The notes: generated by a model not told the origin, from the sequence alone. 64,000 nucleotides of DNA from Desulfosarcina alkanivorans (GCF_009688945.1 NZ_AP021874.1:744001-808000); one strand, 5' to 3'. Positions 54,047 through 63,573 are shown, numbered from the stretch's first letter. Numbers and translations are program-made.

Positions 54047-54799
54047 TCAGTCCGCCATCTTCCGATGTAATACGATATCCCCATACCAGGCGGTGGCCGA
54101 TTCCCCCGTATTGTCGGTGTCGCTCATCACGGCGATCCCGGAAATGCGCGGCGGGTCGGTGCCGAAGGCGCGCTCAAAGTCATCGGCAATGTTCCTCCGG
54201 GCCGTTCGCCAGCGGTCCAGGTGATCCGGTCCGCTTTCCACCACGATCAATTGCAGGCGGTCGGTATAGGGACTCGGGTGGACCGATCCGACCTCGGCCC
54301 GGTTGCCCCACACATAGGCCAGCGCCGCCTCCGGCGGCGTCTGTCCATAGAGCATTTTAATCGCCCCCGTTCTGGCCCGCTGGAAAAAGGAAAGGTGGCC
54401 CGGGTCCCGGGCAAACGTGATATATATCCGGGCTGCATAATCATCCCCCGATTTCTGTTTCACATTTCCCTTTGAAATCGTATTGCTGATTTTCCATTCC
54501 CAGGTGAGCACCGGACAGTCCGCAGGATCGAGATCCACTTTTTTCACCATGCCGGAAGCGGACGCCCTGCTGTCTGCCCGCAACACCGTTCGGCCGTTGT
54601 CTTCGACCAGCGCATAGCGGGTGTGGGAGGTTATTTTGCTGAAGGTCATCGGTTCCCAGCCTGTCAACGGGGCTCCCGGCGCCATCTGTGAAAACCGGCC
54701 CACATGGATCGCATGGTCGTCGGCCCCGCCGGCGATCCCCGCGGCCAGGACCATCGTCATCCATAGGAGCCATCGGTTCAACGCGCTATCCTCCATCAT
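54047..54799 (-). CDS. DUF3047 periplasmic protein
   Basis: A protein of about 250 residues with a signal peptide (MMEDSALNRWLLWMTMVLAA). The mature part matches the DUF3047 family: CPVLTWEWKISNTISKG, DDYAARIYITFARDP, and C-terminal GIAVMSDTDNTGESATAWYG. Function unknown; probably a beta-sandwich ligand-binding fold. I choose ATG 54799, since the longer frame puts the signal peptide internally. Confidence 0.82.
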   Translation of the reverse strand: MMEDSALNRWLLWMTMVLAAGIAGGADDHAIHVGRFSQMAPGAPLTGWEPMTFSKITSHTRYALVEDNGRTVLRADSRASASGMVKKVDLDPADCPVLTWEWKISNTISKGNVKQKSGDDYAARIYITFARDPGHLSFFQRARTGAIKMLYGQTPPEAALAYVWGNRAEVGSVHPSPYTDRLQLIVVESGPDHLDRWRTARRNIADDFERAFGTDPPRISGIAVMSDTDNTGESATAWYGDIVLHRKMAD

Positions 54800-54949
54800 A
54801 TTCCTGGTAAATGACGTGCCCGCAGGCTTTGCAATGGGATGCGTCATCTTTCCGGGCAGAGTGGTGCAGTCGATCAGGTAGAACTGGAGGGCGGCTCTGA
54901 AACCCACGTGCCCTGGCGGGTGCTGGACGGGGGGCTTCGGGTGGCGCAT

Positions 54950-56188
54950 CTATCCATCGGCCTGGGCGGCGAGAGCCTGCACCAGGTAACGTTTGATCCG
55001 GTTGCCGTCCATCTCTTTGACCACGACCTTGTGGCCGTCGATGGTGAAGGCTTCGTCCTCCTCAGGAATTCTTCCGATTCGGTCAAGTATGTATCCGGAA
55101 AAGGTGTCATATTCCTTGGATTCGGGGATATGCATGCCGGTCTTTTCGTTGACTTCATCGATGTCAGATTTGCCGAGCACCATCCATTCTTTCGCTTTTT
55201 TGCTGATGATGTGCGGCTCCTCTTTGTCGGTCTCATCACGGATTTCGCCCACCAGTTCCTCGAGGGCGTCTTCAAGGGTGATCAGGCCGGAGACGCCGCC
55301 ATATTCGTCGACGATGATGGCCATGTGGTTTTTGCGGGCCTTGAACTGGTGGAGCATGCGGTCCAGTTTTTTGTTCTCGGGAACAAAATAGGGCCGGCGC
55401 ATGATGGTGCGGACATTCACCGGCGTTTCCGACGTGGCCTGGTGCATGAAGATGTCCTTGATGTTTAAAATGCCCACCACGTGGTCGATGTCGCCTTCGA
55501 TCACCGGAATGCGGGTAAACCCCGATTCGGCGATGGCCTTGAAATCAAGCGGGAGGTCCGCATCCACGACGAACATGTCGGCACGGGGGGTCATGATCTC
55601 CGACGTACTGGTGTCGTCCAGTTCAAAAACGTTATGAATCATCTCCCGCTCTTCTTCCTTGATCTCCCCCTGCTCTTCCACCACCTCTACGAACGTGATC
55701 AGCTCCTCCTCGGTGGCCGAGGGCGTTTTGCTCATTTTTCCGGTGATGCGGGGAATGAAATTGAGGAACAGGATGATCGGCAAAAAAAGGACGGACATCC
55801 AGTAAATGGGGAAAATGGTCAGCTTGGCAATGATGATGTTGTTGCGGGTGGCAAAGGATTTGGGTATCACCTCGCCGAAAACCAGTATGAGGAACGTCAT
55901 GACCCCGGTGGACAGACCCACGGCGTAATTGGCGGACATGCCGATGGTCAGCGACGTGGCGATGGCCGATGCCGCCACATTGACCACGTTGTTGCCGATC
56001 AGGATGGTGGTCAGCAGTTTATGGGGATCGTCCTTCATCCGTTTGATCAACTGATGGGAACGGATGTTGTCTTTGGCCAGATGCCTGGCGCGGGTCTGGC
56101 TGATGGAAAACAGGGCCGTCTCTGCGGATGAAAAAAAACCGGAAAGCAGCAGCAGGACAAAAAGCAGGAATAATTGATTCGCCATCAT
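54950..56188 (-). CDS. CorC/TlyC-family membrane protein (DUF21, CBS pair, CorC_HlyC)
   Basis: A protein of about 412 residues. The N-terminal DUF21 domain has four transmembrane helices (FSSAETALFSISQTRARHLA, LILVFGEVIPKSFATRN). A CBS pair (about 200-325, including MTPRADMFVVDAD) and a C-terminal CorC_HlyC domain (EEDEAFTIDGHKVVVKEM) follow. Relatives take part in Mg/Co handling. AGGAG is 7 bases before ATG 56188. A sigma-70-like promoter lies about 290 bases upstream, leaving an unusually long leader. Confidence 0.9.
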   Translation of the reverse strand: MMANQLFLLFVLLLLSGFFSSAETALFSISQTRARHLAKDNIRSHQLIKRMKDDPHKLLTTILIGNNVVNVAASAIATSLTIGMSANYAVGLSTGVMTFLILVFGEVIPKSFATRNNIIIAKLTIFPIYWMSVLFLPIILFLNFIPRITGKMSKTPSATEEELITFVEVVEEQGEIKEEEREMIHNVFELDDTSTSEIMTPRADMFVVDADLPLDFKAIAESGFTRIPVIEGDIDHVVGILNIKDIFMHQATSETPVNVRTIMRRPYFVPENKKLDRMLHQFKARKNHMAIIVDEYGGVSGLITLEDALEELVGEIRDETDKEEPHIISKKAKEWMVLGKSDIDEVNEKTGMHIPESKEYDTFSGYILDRIGRIPEEDEAFTIDGHKVVVKEMDGNRIKRYLVQALAAQADG

Positions 56189-56519
56189 CCGCTGACTCCT
56201 GCCCCCGAGATGGGGTCGATCGGAGAATGGCAATGCCGGTGGTTTGAATAAGCGATACTGAAAAAGCGACTAAACGTGCAGTTGCCTGATAACCCGGAAT
56301 CCGGGCCGGCTAAAAAGGGGTCGTCCAACGTTGCTGCCTTCCTCTTGAAATGGGAATTGATGTCATGCGATAGTGGCCCTTCCCCGGCAAGGGGAGGGGC
56401 GCATTTTCGGTGAGAAATCGTCAATTCTTGCCTTAAGGTTAACCGATGCGTACCACAATGGCCGAATGAGCCTAACTATAGCGTATTTTTTCAGTTTTTC
56501 AAGAAAATATGCGCATTAA
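56189..56519 (-). promoter_or_regulatory. long leader and sigma-70-like promoter upstream of CorC-family gene
   Basis: Minus strand: TTGAAA (56497-56502), 16 bases, TATAGT (56475-56480), a good housekeeping promoter. The transcript would have a leader of about 280 nt with several hairpins. One is a 9-bp stem CCCTTCCCC/GGGGAGGGG at 56377-56399, and another is CCCGGATTCCGGG (minus strand). No coding frame is convincing in this region. The leader might sense a metal; this is inference. Confidence 0.45.
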
Positions 56520-59441
56520 ATGTCATCTGCGGCAGATCACGGGTACCCGACCATGAAAAACGGCCATCCGGTCCATGATTACGTCACTGCACTCAAAAAC
56601 GCCAGAAGTTTCGACGGGCAGGTGGTCTACCACCGGGAATTTGATCCCGCGGCACCGACATTCGGCAAACCGGAGAAAACCTGGCCGGTTTCGATCGGCG
56701 ATCTTCTCGGATCGATGGGGATTGACCGGCTGTATGCCCACCAGGTCCAGACCATCGACCGGGTACGGGCCGGCATCCACACCGTCGCGGCCACCCGCAC
56801 GGCATCCGGAAAGACCCTGACGTACGCATTGCCGGTTTTCGAAGCCGTGGTTGATGATGCATCGACCTGCGCGTTGTTCATCTACCCATTGAAGGCCCTT
56901 GCCCAGGACCAGCTCAAAGCGATCAACGGCATGTCCGCCCACCTTCCCGGCACCCTTTTCCGGGCGGACATTTACGATGGCGACACCTCGGCCTACCGGC
57001 GCAAGAAAATTCGCGACAACCCGCCCCATGTGCTGATGACCAATCCGGAGATGATTCACCTCTCCGTTTTGCCCCATCACGAACGCTGGGCCGACCTGCT
57101 CGGACGGTTGCGGTTTGTGGTGGTGGACGAAGTACACACGTACCGGGGCATGTTGGGTTCCCACATGGCCCAGGTCTTCCGCCGTCTGCAACGCATGTGC
57201 CGTCATTATGGTCAGTCGCCCACATTCGTTTTCACCTCGGCCACCGTGGCCAACCCTGAAGAACTGGCCGGACAGCTGACCGGATTGCCTGTCGAAACAG
57301 TAACGGAGAGCACCGCAGGCGCCGGACGGCGGCATTTAATCCTGATTGAGCCGGTGGACGGTCCGCTGGCGGCGACCATGACCCTGCTCAAATCGGCCCT
57401 GAATCGCGGACTTCGTACCATCGTTTACACCCAGTCCCGCAAGCTGGCAGAGCTTCTGGCCATCTGGGCAAAAAACCGGTCCGGACCGTTTGCCGATCGG
57501 ATCAGTGCCTATCGGGCCGGGTTTCTCCCCGAAGAACGGCGTGAAATCGAATCCAGACTGGCCTCAGGTGAGTTGCTGGCGGTCATCACCACCAGTGCGC
57601 TGGAACTGGGGATCGACATCGGCAGCCTGGATCTCTGCCTGCTGGTGGGATATCCCGGATCGATTGTGGCCACCTGGCAGCGCGGCGGCCGGGTGGGGCG
57701 CAGCGGGCAGGAGTCGGCGGTCGTGATGGTGGCCGGAGAGGATGCCCTGGATCAGTTTTTTGTCAACAATCCGGAACAGCTGGTGATGCGGCCACCGGAA
57801 GCGGCCGTGATCAATCCCTACAACCCCGATGTCCTGTCCCGCCATCTGACCTGCGCCGCAGCCGAACTGCCCCTTGCCGTGGACGATCCCCTGCTGCAGC
57901 CGGAAGCGGTGCACGGCTGCCTCCGGCAGCTGTTGGCCGACGGCGCGCTCTATCTGAGCGCCGACGGCACCACTTGCTACTCGCCCATGAAAAATCCGCA
58001 TCGGCATGTGAATCTGCGGGGGGCGGGTTCCCGTTATACCATCGTCAATGCGTCCGACAACACGCGGCTGGGTGAAATCGACGGGTTCCGGGTATTCCGT
58101 GAAACCCATCCCGGCGCCATCTATCTGCACCGGGGAAAATCTTTTCTGGTGGACGCCCTGGAGCCGGAAACCAAAAAGATCCATGTCAGACGCACCCGGG
58201 TGAATTTTCACACCCGGGTGCGGTCACACAAAGATACATTGATTCTTGATATAATGGATCAGAAGGCGGTCTACGGCACGAACATGGCGGTCGGCAGACT
58301 CCGTGTCACCGAGCAGGTCACCGGCTATGACCGCATTGAGACAAGAACCGGCAAGGTGCTTGAACGGATTCCCCTCGATCTGCCGCCCATGGTATTTGAA
58401 ACCCAGGGACTCTGGTTCATCGTCCCGGCTGGGTTGACCGCCATGGCGCAGACCGCCCGCGTTCATGTCATGGGCGGGCTGCATGCCCTTGAGCATGCGG
58501 CCATCGGTGTTTTTCCACTGCTGGTGCTGGCGGACCGCAACGATCTGGGGGGCATTTCCACACCGTTTCATCCCCAGCTGGAAAGCGCCGGAATTTTTAT
58601 CTACGACGGATTGCCCGGCGGCGCCGGGATATGCGCCCAGGCCTTTTCCGATGGCCCCGGGCTGCTTGATGCCACCCTGGCGGCCATATCGGGCTGTCCG
58701 TGCAAAACCGGCTGTCCCAGTTGCGTCCATTCGCCCAAATGCGGCTCGGGAAACCGACCCATCGACAAGGCGGCGGCCATGTTCTTACTCAGGGCCCTGA
58801 TTTCCGGCACGACGCCACCGGCGAGACAGGTCATCCACCTGCCGATGGTTGAGGGGAACGCCGACGATGGTGATGAACCTGTTCCTGTTACCGATTCGCC
58901 CCGTGAACCCGGCAGCTACGGCGTCCTCGACATCGAGACCCAGCGGTCTGCCCGGGAGGTGGGCGGGTGGCATCACGCCGAACGGATGCGGGTGAGCTGC
59001 GTCGTTCTTTATGATTCACGCACGGACGACTATTACGAGTTCGTCGAAGGCCAGGTGCCTGCCCTGCTGGAACACATCCGGCAACTGGACAAGGTGGTCG
59101 GTTTCAACATCAAACGTTTCGATTACCGGGTGCTCTCCGCTTACACCGACCTTGATTTCAGGCGGATTCCCACCCTGGACATCCTGGAGAAGGTCAAGGC
59201 GCAACTGGGATACCGGCTATCGCTGGACCACCTGGCATCGGTCACCCTCAATACCGGCAAAACCGCAGACGGACTGGATGCTCTGAAGTGGTGGCGGGAG
59301 GGGAAGATGGCCAGAATTCTCGAATACTGCCGCTCGGACGTTGCCATTACCCGGGATTTATACCGGTTCGGTCTGGCGCATCGATACCTGCTGTTTAAAA
59401 ACAAGGCCAAGCAAACCGTGAGGTTACCGGTCGACTGGTAG
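56520..59441 (+). CDS. MrfA-like DEAD/DEAH helicase fused to MrfB-like DEDD exonuclease
   Basis: A 973-residue protein. The SF2 helicase core has TASGKT, DEVH (FVVVDEVHTYRG), SAT (FTSATVAN), LELGIDIG and QRGGRVGRSGQ. A DUF1998-type domain with four clustered Cys (CPCKTGCPSCVHSPKCG, near 730) follows, as in MrfA/YprA. After residue 800 comes a DEDDy exonuclease: DIETQ (Asp804, Glu806), VVGFNIKRFDYRV and YCRSDVAITRD, as in the YprB/MrfB family. In Bacillus these are two proteins acting in mitomycin-damage repair; here they are one chain. The start at ATG 56520 or 56553; neither has a clear binding site. Confidence 0.92.
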   Translation: MSSAADHGYPTMKNGHPVHDYVTALKNARSFDGQVVYHREFDPAAPTFGKPEKTWPVSIGDLLGSMGIDRLYAHQVQTIDRVRAGIHTVAATRTASGKTLTYALPVFEAVVDDASTCALFIYPLKALAQDQLKAINGMSAHLPGTLFRADIYDGDTSAYRRKKIRDNPPHVLMTNPEMIHLSVLPHHERWADLLGRLRFVVVDEVHTYRGMLGSHMAQVFRRLQRMCRHYGQSPTFVFTSATVANPEELAGQLTGLPVETVTESTAGAGRRHLILIEPVDGPLAATMTLLKSALNRGLRTIVYTQSRKLAELLAIWAKNRSGPFADRISAYRAGFLPEERREIESRLASGELLAVITTSALELGIDIGSLDLCLLVGYPGSIVATWQRGGRVGRSGQESAVVMVAGEDALDQFFVNNPEQLVMRPPEAAVINPYNPDVLSRHLTCAAAELPLAVDDPLLQPEAVHGCLRQLLADGALYLSADGTTCYSPMKNPHRHVNLRGAGSRYTIVNASDNTRLGEIDGFRVFRETHPGAIYLHRGKSFLVDALEPETKKIHVRRTRVNFHTRVRSHKDTLILDIMDQKAVYGTNMAVGRLRVTEQVTGYDRIETRTGKVLERIPLDLPPMVFETQGLWFIVPAGLTAMAQTARVHVMGGLHALEHAAIGVFPLLVLADRNDLGGISTPFHPQLESAGIFIYDGLPGGAGICAQAFSDGPGLLDATLAAISGCPCKTGCPSCVHSPKCGSGNRPIDKAAAMFLLRALISGTTPPARQVIHLPMVEGNADDGDEPVPVTDSPREPGSYGVLDIETQRSAREVGGWHHAERMRVSCVVLYDSRTDDYYEFVEGQVPALLEHIRQLDKVVGFNIKRFDYRVLSAYTDLDFRRIPTLDILEKVKAQLGYRLSLDHLASVTLNTGKTADGLDALKWWREGKMARILEYCRSDVAITRDLYRFGLAHRYLLFKNKAKQTVRLPVDW

Positions 59442-59464
59442 AAATGGCTCCATAGCGCCGTCTA

Positions 59465-59558
59465 AGCTTCGCCGACTGCGTTACAGGCCTCCTTAGCCTG
59501 CTTACATACTTTTGATTGGCTCCGCTTTTGCGTCGGCCGGTGCCTTGCCGGCGAAGCT
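59465..59558. repeat. 94-bp inverted-repeat structure between convergent genes
   Basis: AGCTTCGCCG (59465-59474) and CGGCGAAGCT (59549-59558) are perfect 10-bp inverted arms. Inside are two further hairpins: CAGGC/GCCTG and GCCGG/CCGGC. It occupies the gap between the helicase fusion and yhhN stops and could be a repeat element or shared terminator. Confidence 0.5.
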
Positions 59559-59600
59559 GATCCAGCGTTCAGAATCCACTTTTTCCGAAATGCGTTCCGT

Positions 59601-60257
59601 TCACCCGGGAATCCAGGCGGCGGAAAAGGCCAGCAGAAACTGGGCGGCGTAGTACAGGGGCAGCCCCGCCGCCCGATTCAGGTGGGCGCTGACCACGAAT
59701 CGCTGGCGGGCCACGAAAAGATCCGACAGGTAGAACAGGATGGCACCGGCAAAAACGGTGCCCCGTGCCGCCCACGGCAGGGTCGATACGCCGAGCATGC
59801 CGCATGCCCCGCAGACCATGATGCTGATAATCACGATATAGGCCAGCACGGGAACCGTCATGTCGCCCAGATGGGGCGCCAACCATCGCCAGGTGAAGAT
59901 GGCCGACAGGAACAACAGGACCATCCCCACCGCCATGGGCGGCCCGGTGGTGCCGACCAGAAAAAAGGCGATGGCGTACATGATGTGCCCCAGAAGGAAG
60001 CTGACCAGTCCGGAAAGAAAGGCTTTCCGGGATCCGATGGCCAGGAGGACGTCGCCGCCCAGACAAAACAGCAACGCGAAGAGGACCATGCGGCCAAAGC
60101 CCGGGTGCTGAACCGGCTGGATGGTCCAGGCAACGATAAACAACAGCGACAGCGGTGTCTTGAACAGCAGGATCCTTACCGGGTTTTCCGTTTTCTCCGC
60201 CTCGATCAGCCCGAACAAAAGCGCCACTGCCAGTGCCAGAATCAAACCGACTGTCAT
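59601..60257 (-). CDS. YhhN/TMEM86-family lysoplasmalogenase-like membrane protein
   Basis: A protein of about 218 residues with around eight transmembrane helices and the family motifs FCLGGDVLLAI and LFYLSDLFVARQRF. Eukaryotic and some bacterial members hydrolyse lysoplasmalogen. GAGGAG lies before ATG 60257; the longer frame from 60371 runs through the palindromic element at 60334 and is rejected. Confidence 0.88.
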   Translation of the reverse strand: MTVGLILALAVALLFGLIEAEKTENPVRILLFKTPLSLLFIVAWTIQPVQHPGFGRMVLFALLFCLGGDVLLAIGSRKAFLSGLVSFLLGHIMYAIAFFLVGTTGPPMAVGMVLLFLSAIFTWRWLAPHLGDMTVPVLAYIVIISIMVCGACGMLGVSTLPWAARGTVFAGAILFYLSDLFVARQRFVVSAHLNRAAGLPLYYAAQFLLAFSAAWIPG

Positions 60258-60333
60258 TTTTTTCTCCTCAATGCCTTGGTAAAAAGCTTTTTCAGGCCAC
60301 ACATGCCCATATATCCGAAAGGAACCGAAATGG

Positions 60334-60394
60334 CGTAAGAGCGGCTTCCAGCCGCGGTCATTCCATTGCATCGCGGATGGAAGCCGCTCTTACG
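60334..60394. repeat. REP/BIME-like palindrome
   Basis: Arms of 17 bp (60334-60350 and 60378-60394) are perfect inverted copies beginning CGTAAGAGCGGCTTCCA. After one mismatch the stem continues with CCGCG/CGCGG. Each arm is itself hairpin-like (GCGGCT/AGCCGC). The form resembles two head-to-head REP units with a GTAR-type head, as in pseudomonads. Confidence 0.6.
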
Positions 60395-60601
60395 AAAAAC
60401 GACCCTGTTTGGATTAACGGTTCTTCAGGCGCCAATGGAATGTGGTTTTTGCGGCCCTGTAGATAAAAATAACTTTGTTGTCATATCAGGATGTTAGCGT
60501 TTCGCTTGGTGTACATCGCATTTCCGACGGGTCTGTAAAAAAGCCGGGCCCCAGCTGAACACCAGACCGGACTGGAAGCTTGCCCTGATGGCATCGGCAG
60601 G

Positions 60602-61300
60602 TCATGGGGCCGCATAGGGGGTCGGGTCGGGCACCCCGGCAGCGGCAAATCCGTTTTTGCGCAGGATGCACGAATCGCATCTGGCACAGGCCAGTCCCTC
60701 TGCCGTCGGGTCATAGCAGCTGTGGGTCATGCCGTAATCCACGCCCAGGTCGGTCCCGGCCCGAATGATCTGGGCTTTGGTCATTTCGATCAGCGGCGCG
60801 TGAATGTGAAACCGCCCCTTGCCTTCCACCGCCGTTTTGGTAGCCAGGTTGGCCATGGTTTCGAAGGCCCGGATATATTCCGGACGGCAGTCGGGGTAGC
60901 CGCTGTAGTCGACGGCGTTGACACCGATGAAGATGTCCCAGGCCTCCAGCACCTCAGCCCAGGCCAGCGCATAGGAGAGGAAGATCGTGTTTCGCGCCGG
61001 TACATAGGTGACGGGGATGGCGTCGGCCATATCCGCTTCCGCCCGGGACTTGGGTACGGCGATGTCGTCGGTCAGGGCCGAGCCGCCGATCGGTTTCAGA
61101 TCCACCCGGGAGACCAGATGCCGTTTGACTCCCATTGCCGCAGCCACCTTTTCGGCGGCCTGAAGCTCGAAATCATGGCGCTGGCCATAAAAAAAACTGA
61201 GGCTGTAGAGCGTGTATCCACGGTTGCGGGCCATGGCCAGCACCGTGGTGGAGTCCAGGCCCCCGCTGGACAGGACGACGGCTTTTTTATTGGGATTCAT
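60602..61300 (-). CDS. queC: 7-cyano-7-deazaguanine synthase QueC
   Basis: A protein of about 232 residues that makes preQ0 for queuosine. It has the PP-loop [12 protein letters not shown], the [14 protein letters not shown] segment and the C-terminal zinc site [19 protein letters not shown] prefer ATG 61300 (GAGG upstream); 61324 is possible. It follows queE on the same strand. Confidence 0.95.
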   Translation of the reverse strand: MNPNKKAVVLSSGGLDSTTVLAMARNRGYTLYSLSFFYGQRHDFELQAAEKVAAAMGVKRHLVSRVDLKPIGGSALTDDIAVPKSRAEADMADAIPVTYVPARNTIFLSYALAWAEVLEAWDIFIGVNAVDYSGYPDCRPEYIRAFETMANLATKTAVEGKGRFHIHAPLIEMTKAQIIRAGTDLGVDYGMTHSCYDPTAEGLACARCDSCILRKNGFAAAGVPDPTPYAAP

Positions 61301-61364
61301 CGTTGGGGTTCCTCGGGTTGACATGTTGGGTTCACCTGGCGGTATATGAAGGCGATTCAATCGC

Positions 61365-62009
61365 TTACACCCCGCGTTCCCGGTCGGGCCAGATCAACCG
61401 GTGCAATTGAACCTGAAGCCTGGCCCCCAGCCGGGCGTCCAGTATCCATCGGGCCAGTCGATCCGCGGGCAAACGACCGGATACGGGCGAAAACAGAACC
61501 CGTTCCGGAGGCAGCGATGCCGGCAGGCGGGATACCATGTGTCGGGCGAAAAGGAAATCCTTTCGGTCGCCGATGACGAACTTTACCTGGTCGTTTGGGG
61601 TCAGCCGCTTCAGGTTGGCCGGATCGTTGCTGGCTTCTTCACCGCTGGAGGGGCACTTGATGTCCATGATCCGGCTGCATCGGCGGTCCACCCGGTCGAT
61701 GTCCAGGGATCCGTTGGTTTCCACCAGCAAGGTGTATCCGGCTTCAAGCAGCGCACCGGCCAGGGCCGGTGTTCCCGACTGGTTCAGGGGTTCCCCGCCG
61801 GTGATTTCCACCAGGCTGCAGCCGTATTGCCGCACCCGCTCGACGACAGATGCACGGGACATGGTGCGGCCGTCGTGGAAGGCGTACCGGGTGTCGCAAT
61901 AGCTGCAGCGCAGGTTGCATCCGGTCAGGCGGACGAACACGCAGGGAAGACCGGCATGTACGGATTCCCCCTGAATGCTGTAAAAGATCTCATTTACCTT
62001 GAGGTTCAT
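61365..62009 (-). CDS. queE: 7-carboxy-7-deazaguanine synthase QueE
   Basis: A 214-residue radical SAM enzyme with the CxxxCxxC-type cluster motif in [15 protein letters not shown] and the [10 protein letters not shown] motif. It forms CDG, the QueC substrate. queD and queF are not in the window. Confidence 0.95.
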   Translation of the reverse strand: MNLKVNEIFYSIQGESVHAGLPCVFVRLTGCNLRCSYCDTRYAFHDGRTMSRASVVERVRQYGCSLVEITGGEPLNQSGTPALAGALLEAGYTLLVETNGSLDIDRVDRRCSRIMDIKCPSSGEEASNDPANLKRLTPNDQVKFVIGDRKDFLFARHMVSRLPASLPPERVLFSPVSGRLPADRLARWILDARLGARLQVQLHRLIWPDRERGV

Positions 62010-62031
62010 GGTCGTAACGCCTATATTTATT

Positions 62032-62065
62032 TATACATGGCCCGCAATTCAGCGGACCATGTATA
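62032..62065. promoter_or_regulatory. 14-bp hairpin between queE and manA
   Basis: TATACATGGCCCGC (62032-62045) pairs with GCGGACCATGTATA (62052-62065) around a 6-base loop, with one G-T pair. It lies 22 bases before the queE ATG in the divergent queE/manA region. It has neither preQ1 riboswitch consensus nor a terminator T-tract on the queE side. It could be an operator or an mRNA structure. Confidence 0.45.
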
Positions 62066-62120
62066 CCAAGAGGCCACCGGTTAGTAAACCTCCCTTTGAC
62101 GGGAAGATTCAGGATTGATC

Positions 62121-63335
62121 ATGCCCATTTACCGTCTCGAAAATGTTATCCAGCCCTATGCCTGGGGATCGACAACCGCCATTGCCGATCTGCTCGGGCT
62201 GCCCGCCCCCTCACTTGAGCCCCAGGCGGAACTGTGGATGGGCACGCATCCCAAAGGCCCGTCTTCCGTGGTTTCGAATGCCGGCCGGATTTCGGTGCAG
62301 CAGTTGATCGAGCGAAACCCCCACGACATCCTGGGCCCCGAAACCGCCGTGCGCTTCGGCAATGCCCTGCCGTATCTGTTCAAGGTGCTGGCGGCCGCCC
62401 GGCCGCTTTCCATCCAGGCCCATCCCAGCAAGGCCCAGGCAAAAGCGGGGTTCTCAAGGGAGAATCGGGAGGGGAAGCCCCTGGATGCACCGGACCGCAA
62501 CTATCGGGACGGGAACCACAAGCCGGAAATCATCTGCGCCCTGACCCCATTCTGGGGCCTGAACGGGTTCCGGAGCGCGTCGGCCGCCGTCAAGCTGCTG
62601 GCTCCCGTATGTCCCGGGGTTCTCGAGGCAGGGCTTCAGGGGATGACCGCTTCTCGGGAGCAGGGGCTGAAGCCATTTTTCACGGCCATGATGACGCTGT
62701 CTGACGGTCAGCGGCGGGCGGCTGCCCTGGAGGTGCTGGACCGGGCAGCGCCCCGGGCGGATTCATCTCCGGTTTACCGGTGGATGCTTGACCTGGCACA
62801 CGCCTATCCGGCCGATATGGGCATTTTGGGTCCGGCATTGATGAACCTGGTCTGCCTGTCGCCGGGGCAGGCCATGTATCTGCCCGCCGGCCAGCTTCAT
62901 GCCTACCTGGGTGGTGTGGGGATCGAGCTGATGGCCAATTCGGACAATGTGCTCAGGGGAGGCCTGACTCCCAAGCATGTGGATGTGCCCGAACTGCTCA
63001 GGGTGGTCCGTTTTGCAGAAACCCCCGTCAGGATTCTCGAGCCGGTTTCCCTGGGGCCTTGCGAATCCGGCTTCGATTGTCCGGCGGAGGAATTTTCTCT
63101 GGGGCGCATTGAGACCACCCGCGACAAGGAATACGTCTCACCTTCAACGAGAAGTGTGGAAATTCTCCTTTGCACCGCCGGCCAGGGCCGGCTCGTCCAC
63201 GGCGGCCGTGGAGAAAGCCTTTCCGTGAAAAAAGGGGACAGCTTCCTGGTGCCGGCCAGCCTCGGATCCTATTCGGTTCGCGGCAGCGTTACCCTTTACC
63301 GGGCAGCGGTGCCCCTGACATCCGGGCATCAATAA
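62121..63335 (+). CDS. manA: mannose-6-phosphate isomerase, class I
   Basis: A protein of about 404 residues interconverting fructose-6-P and mannose-6-P. Zinc ligands are seen in QAHPSK, HKPEIICAL and the later LPAGQLHAYLGG; NSDNVLRGGLTPKHVD is the signature. ATG 62121 follows AGGA by 6 bases. It supplies mannose-type sugars for glycans. Confidence 0.95.
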   Translation: MPIYRLENVIQPYAWGSTTAIADLLGLPAPSLEPQAELWMGTHPKGPSSVVSNAGRISVQQLIERNPHDILGPETAVRFGNALPYLFKVLAAARPLSIQAHPSKAQAKAGFSRENREGKPLDAPDRNYRDGNHKPEIICALTPFWGLNGFRSASAAVKLLAPVCPGVLEAGLQGMTASREQGLKPFFTAMMTLSDGQRRAAALEVLDRAAPRADSSPVYRWMLDLAHAYPADMGILGPALMNLVCLSPGQAMYLPAGQLHAYLGGVGIELMANSDNVLRGGLTPKHVDVPELLRVVRFAETPVRILEPVSLGPCESGFDCPAEEFSLGRIETTRDKEYVSPSTRSVEILLCTAGQGRLVHGGRGESLSVKKGDSFLVPASLGSYSVRGSVTLYRAAVPLTSGHQ

Positions 63336-63544
63336 TTGTCAAGGTTGCGGGCAAATTCGTCGAAACCGGTTTCCAGAAGAAATTTCGAGATCAGGTCCGA
63401 CAGCGAATCGGCCGTGTCCACCCGATACCGGCCGCGTTCATCTGCACCGGCTTTCTTTTTTGCGTTGGCGACCACCGCTTGGAGGGATGTCGCAGACAGT
63501 TCAATATTGACGTGAACCCTGACCATCGGGCTGTTTTCCGGCAT
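63329..63544 (-). CDS. small hypothetical protein
   Basis: A 71-residue protein with GAGG 6-8 bases before the ATG. It is charged, with a helical middle (QAVVANAKKKAG) and C-terminus (LSDLISKFLLETGFDEFARN). No family recognised. Its 3' end overlaps the convergent manA by 7 bases; it follows the cyclase-like gene by 29 bases and may be its operon partner. Confidence 0.6.
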   Translation of the reverse strand: MPENSPMVRVHVNIELSATSLQAVVANAKKKAGADERGRYRVDTADSLSDLISKFLLETGFDEFARNLDNY

Positions 63545-63573
63545 GGTTGCACCTCGTCGATTAACGGCTGATT

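Noticed and set aside
56300..56345. SRP (4.5S) RNA-like motif in the CorC leader
   Set aside because: The minus strand has TCA, GGAAGG and AGCA in the right order, but the bases flanking GGAA cannot pair as the SRP apical stem requires. A covariance-model search would be decisive.
62010..62120. preQ1 riboswitch upstream of queE
   Set aside because: The hairpin lacks the preQ1-I pseudoknot pattern (short C-rich loop and A-rich tail) and the preQ1-II layout.
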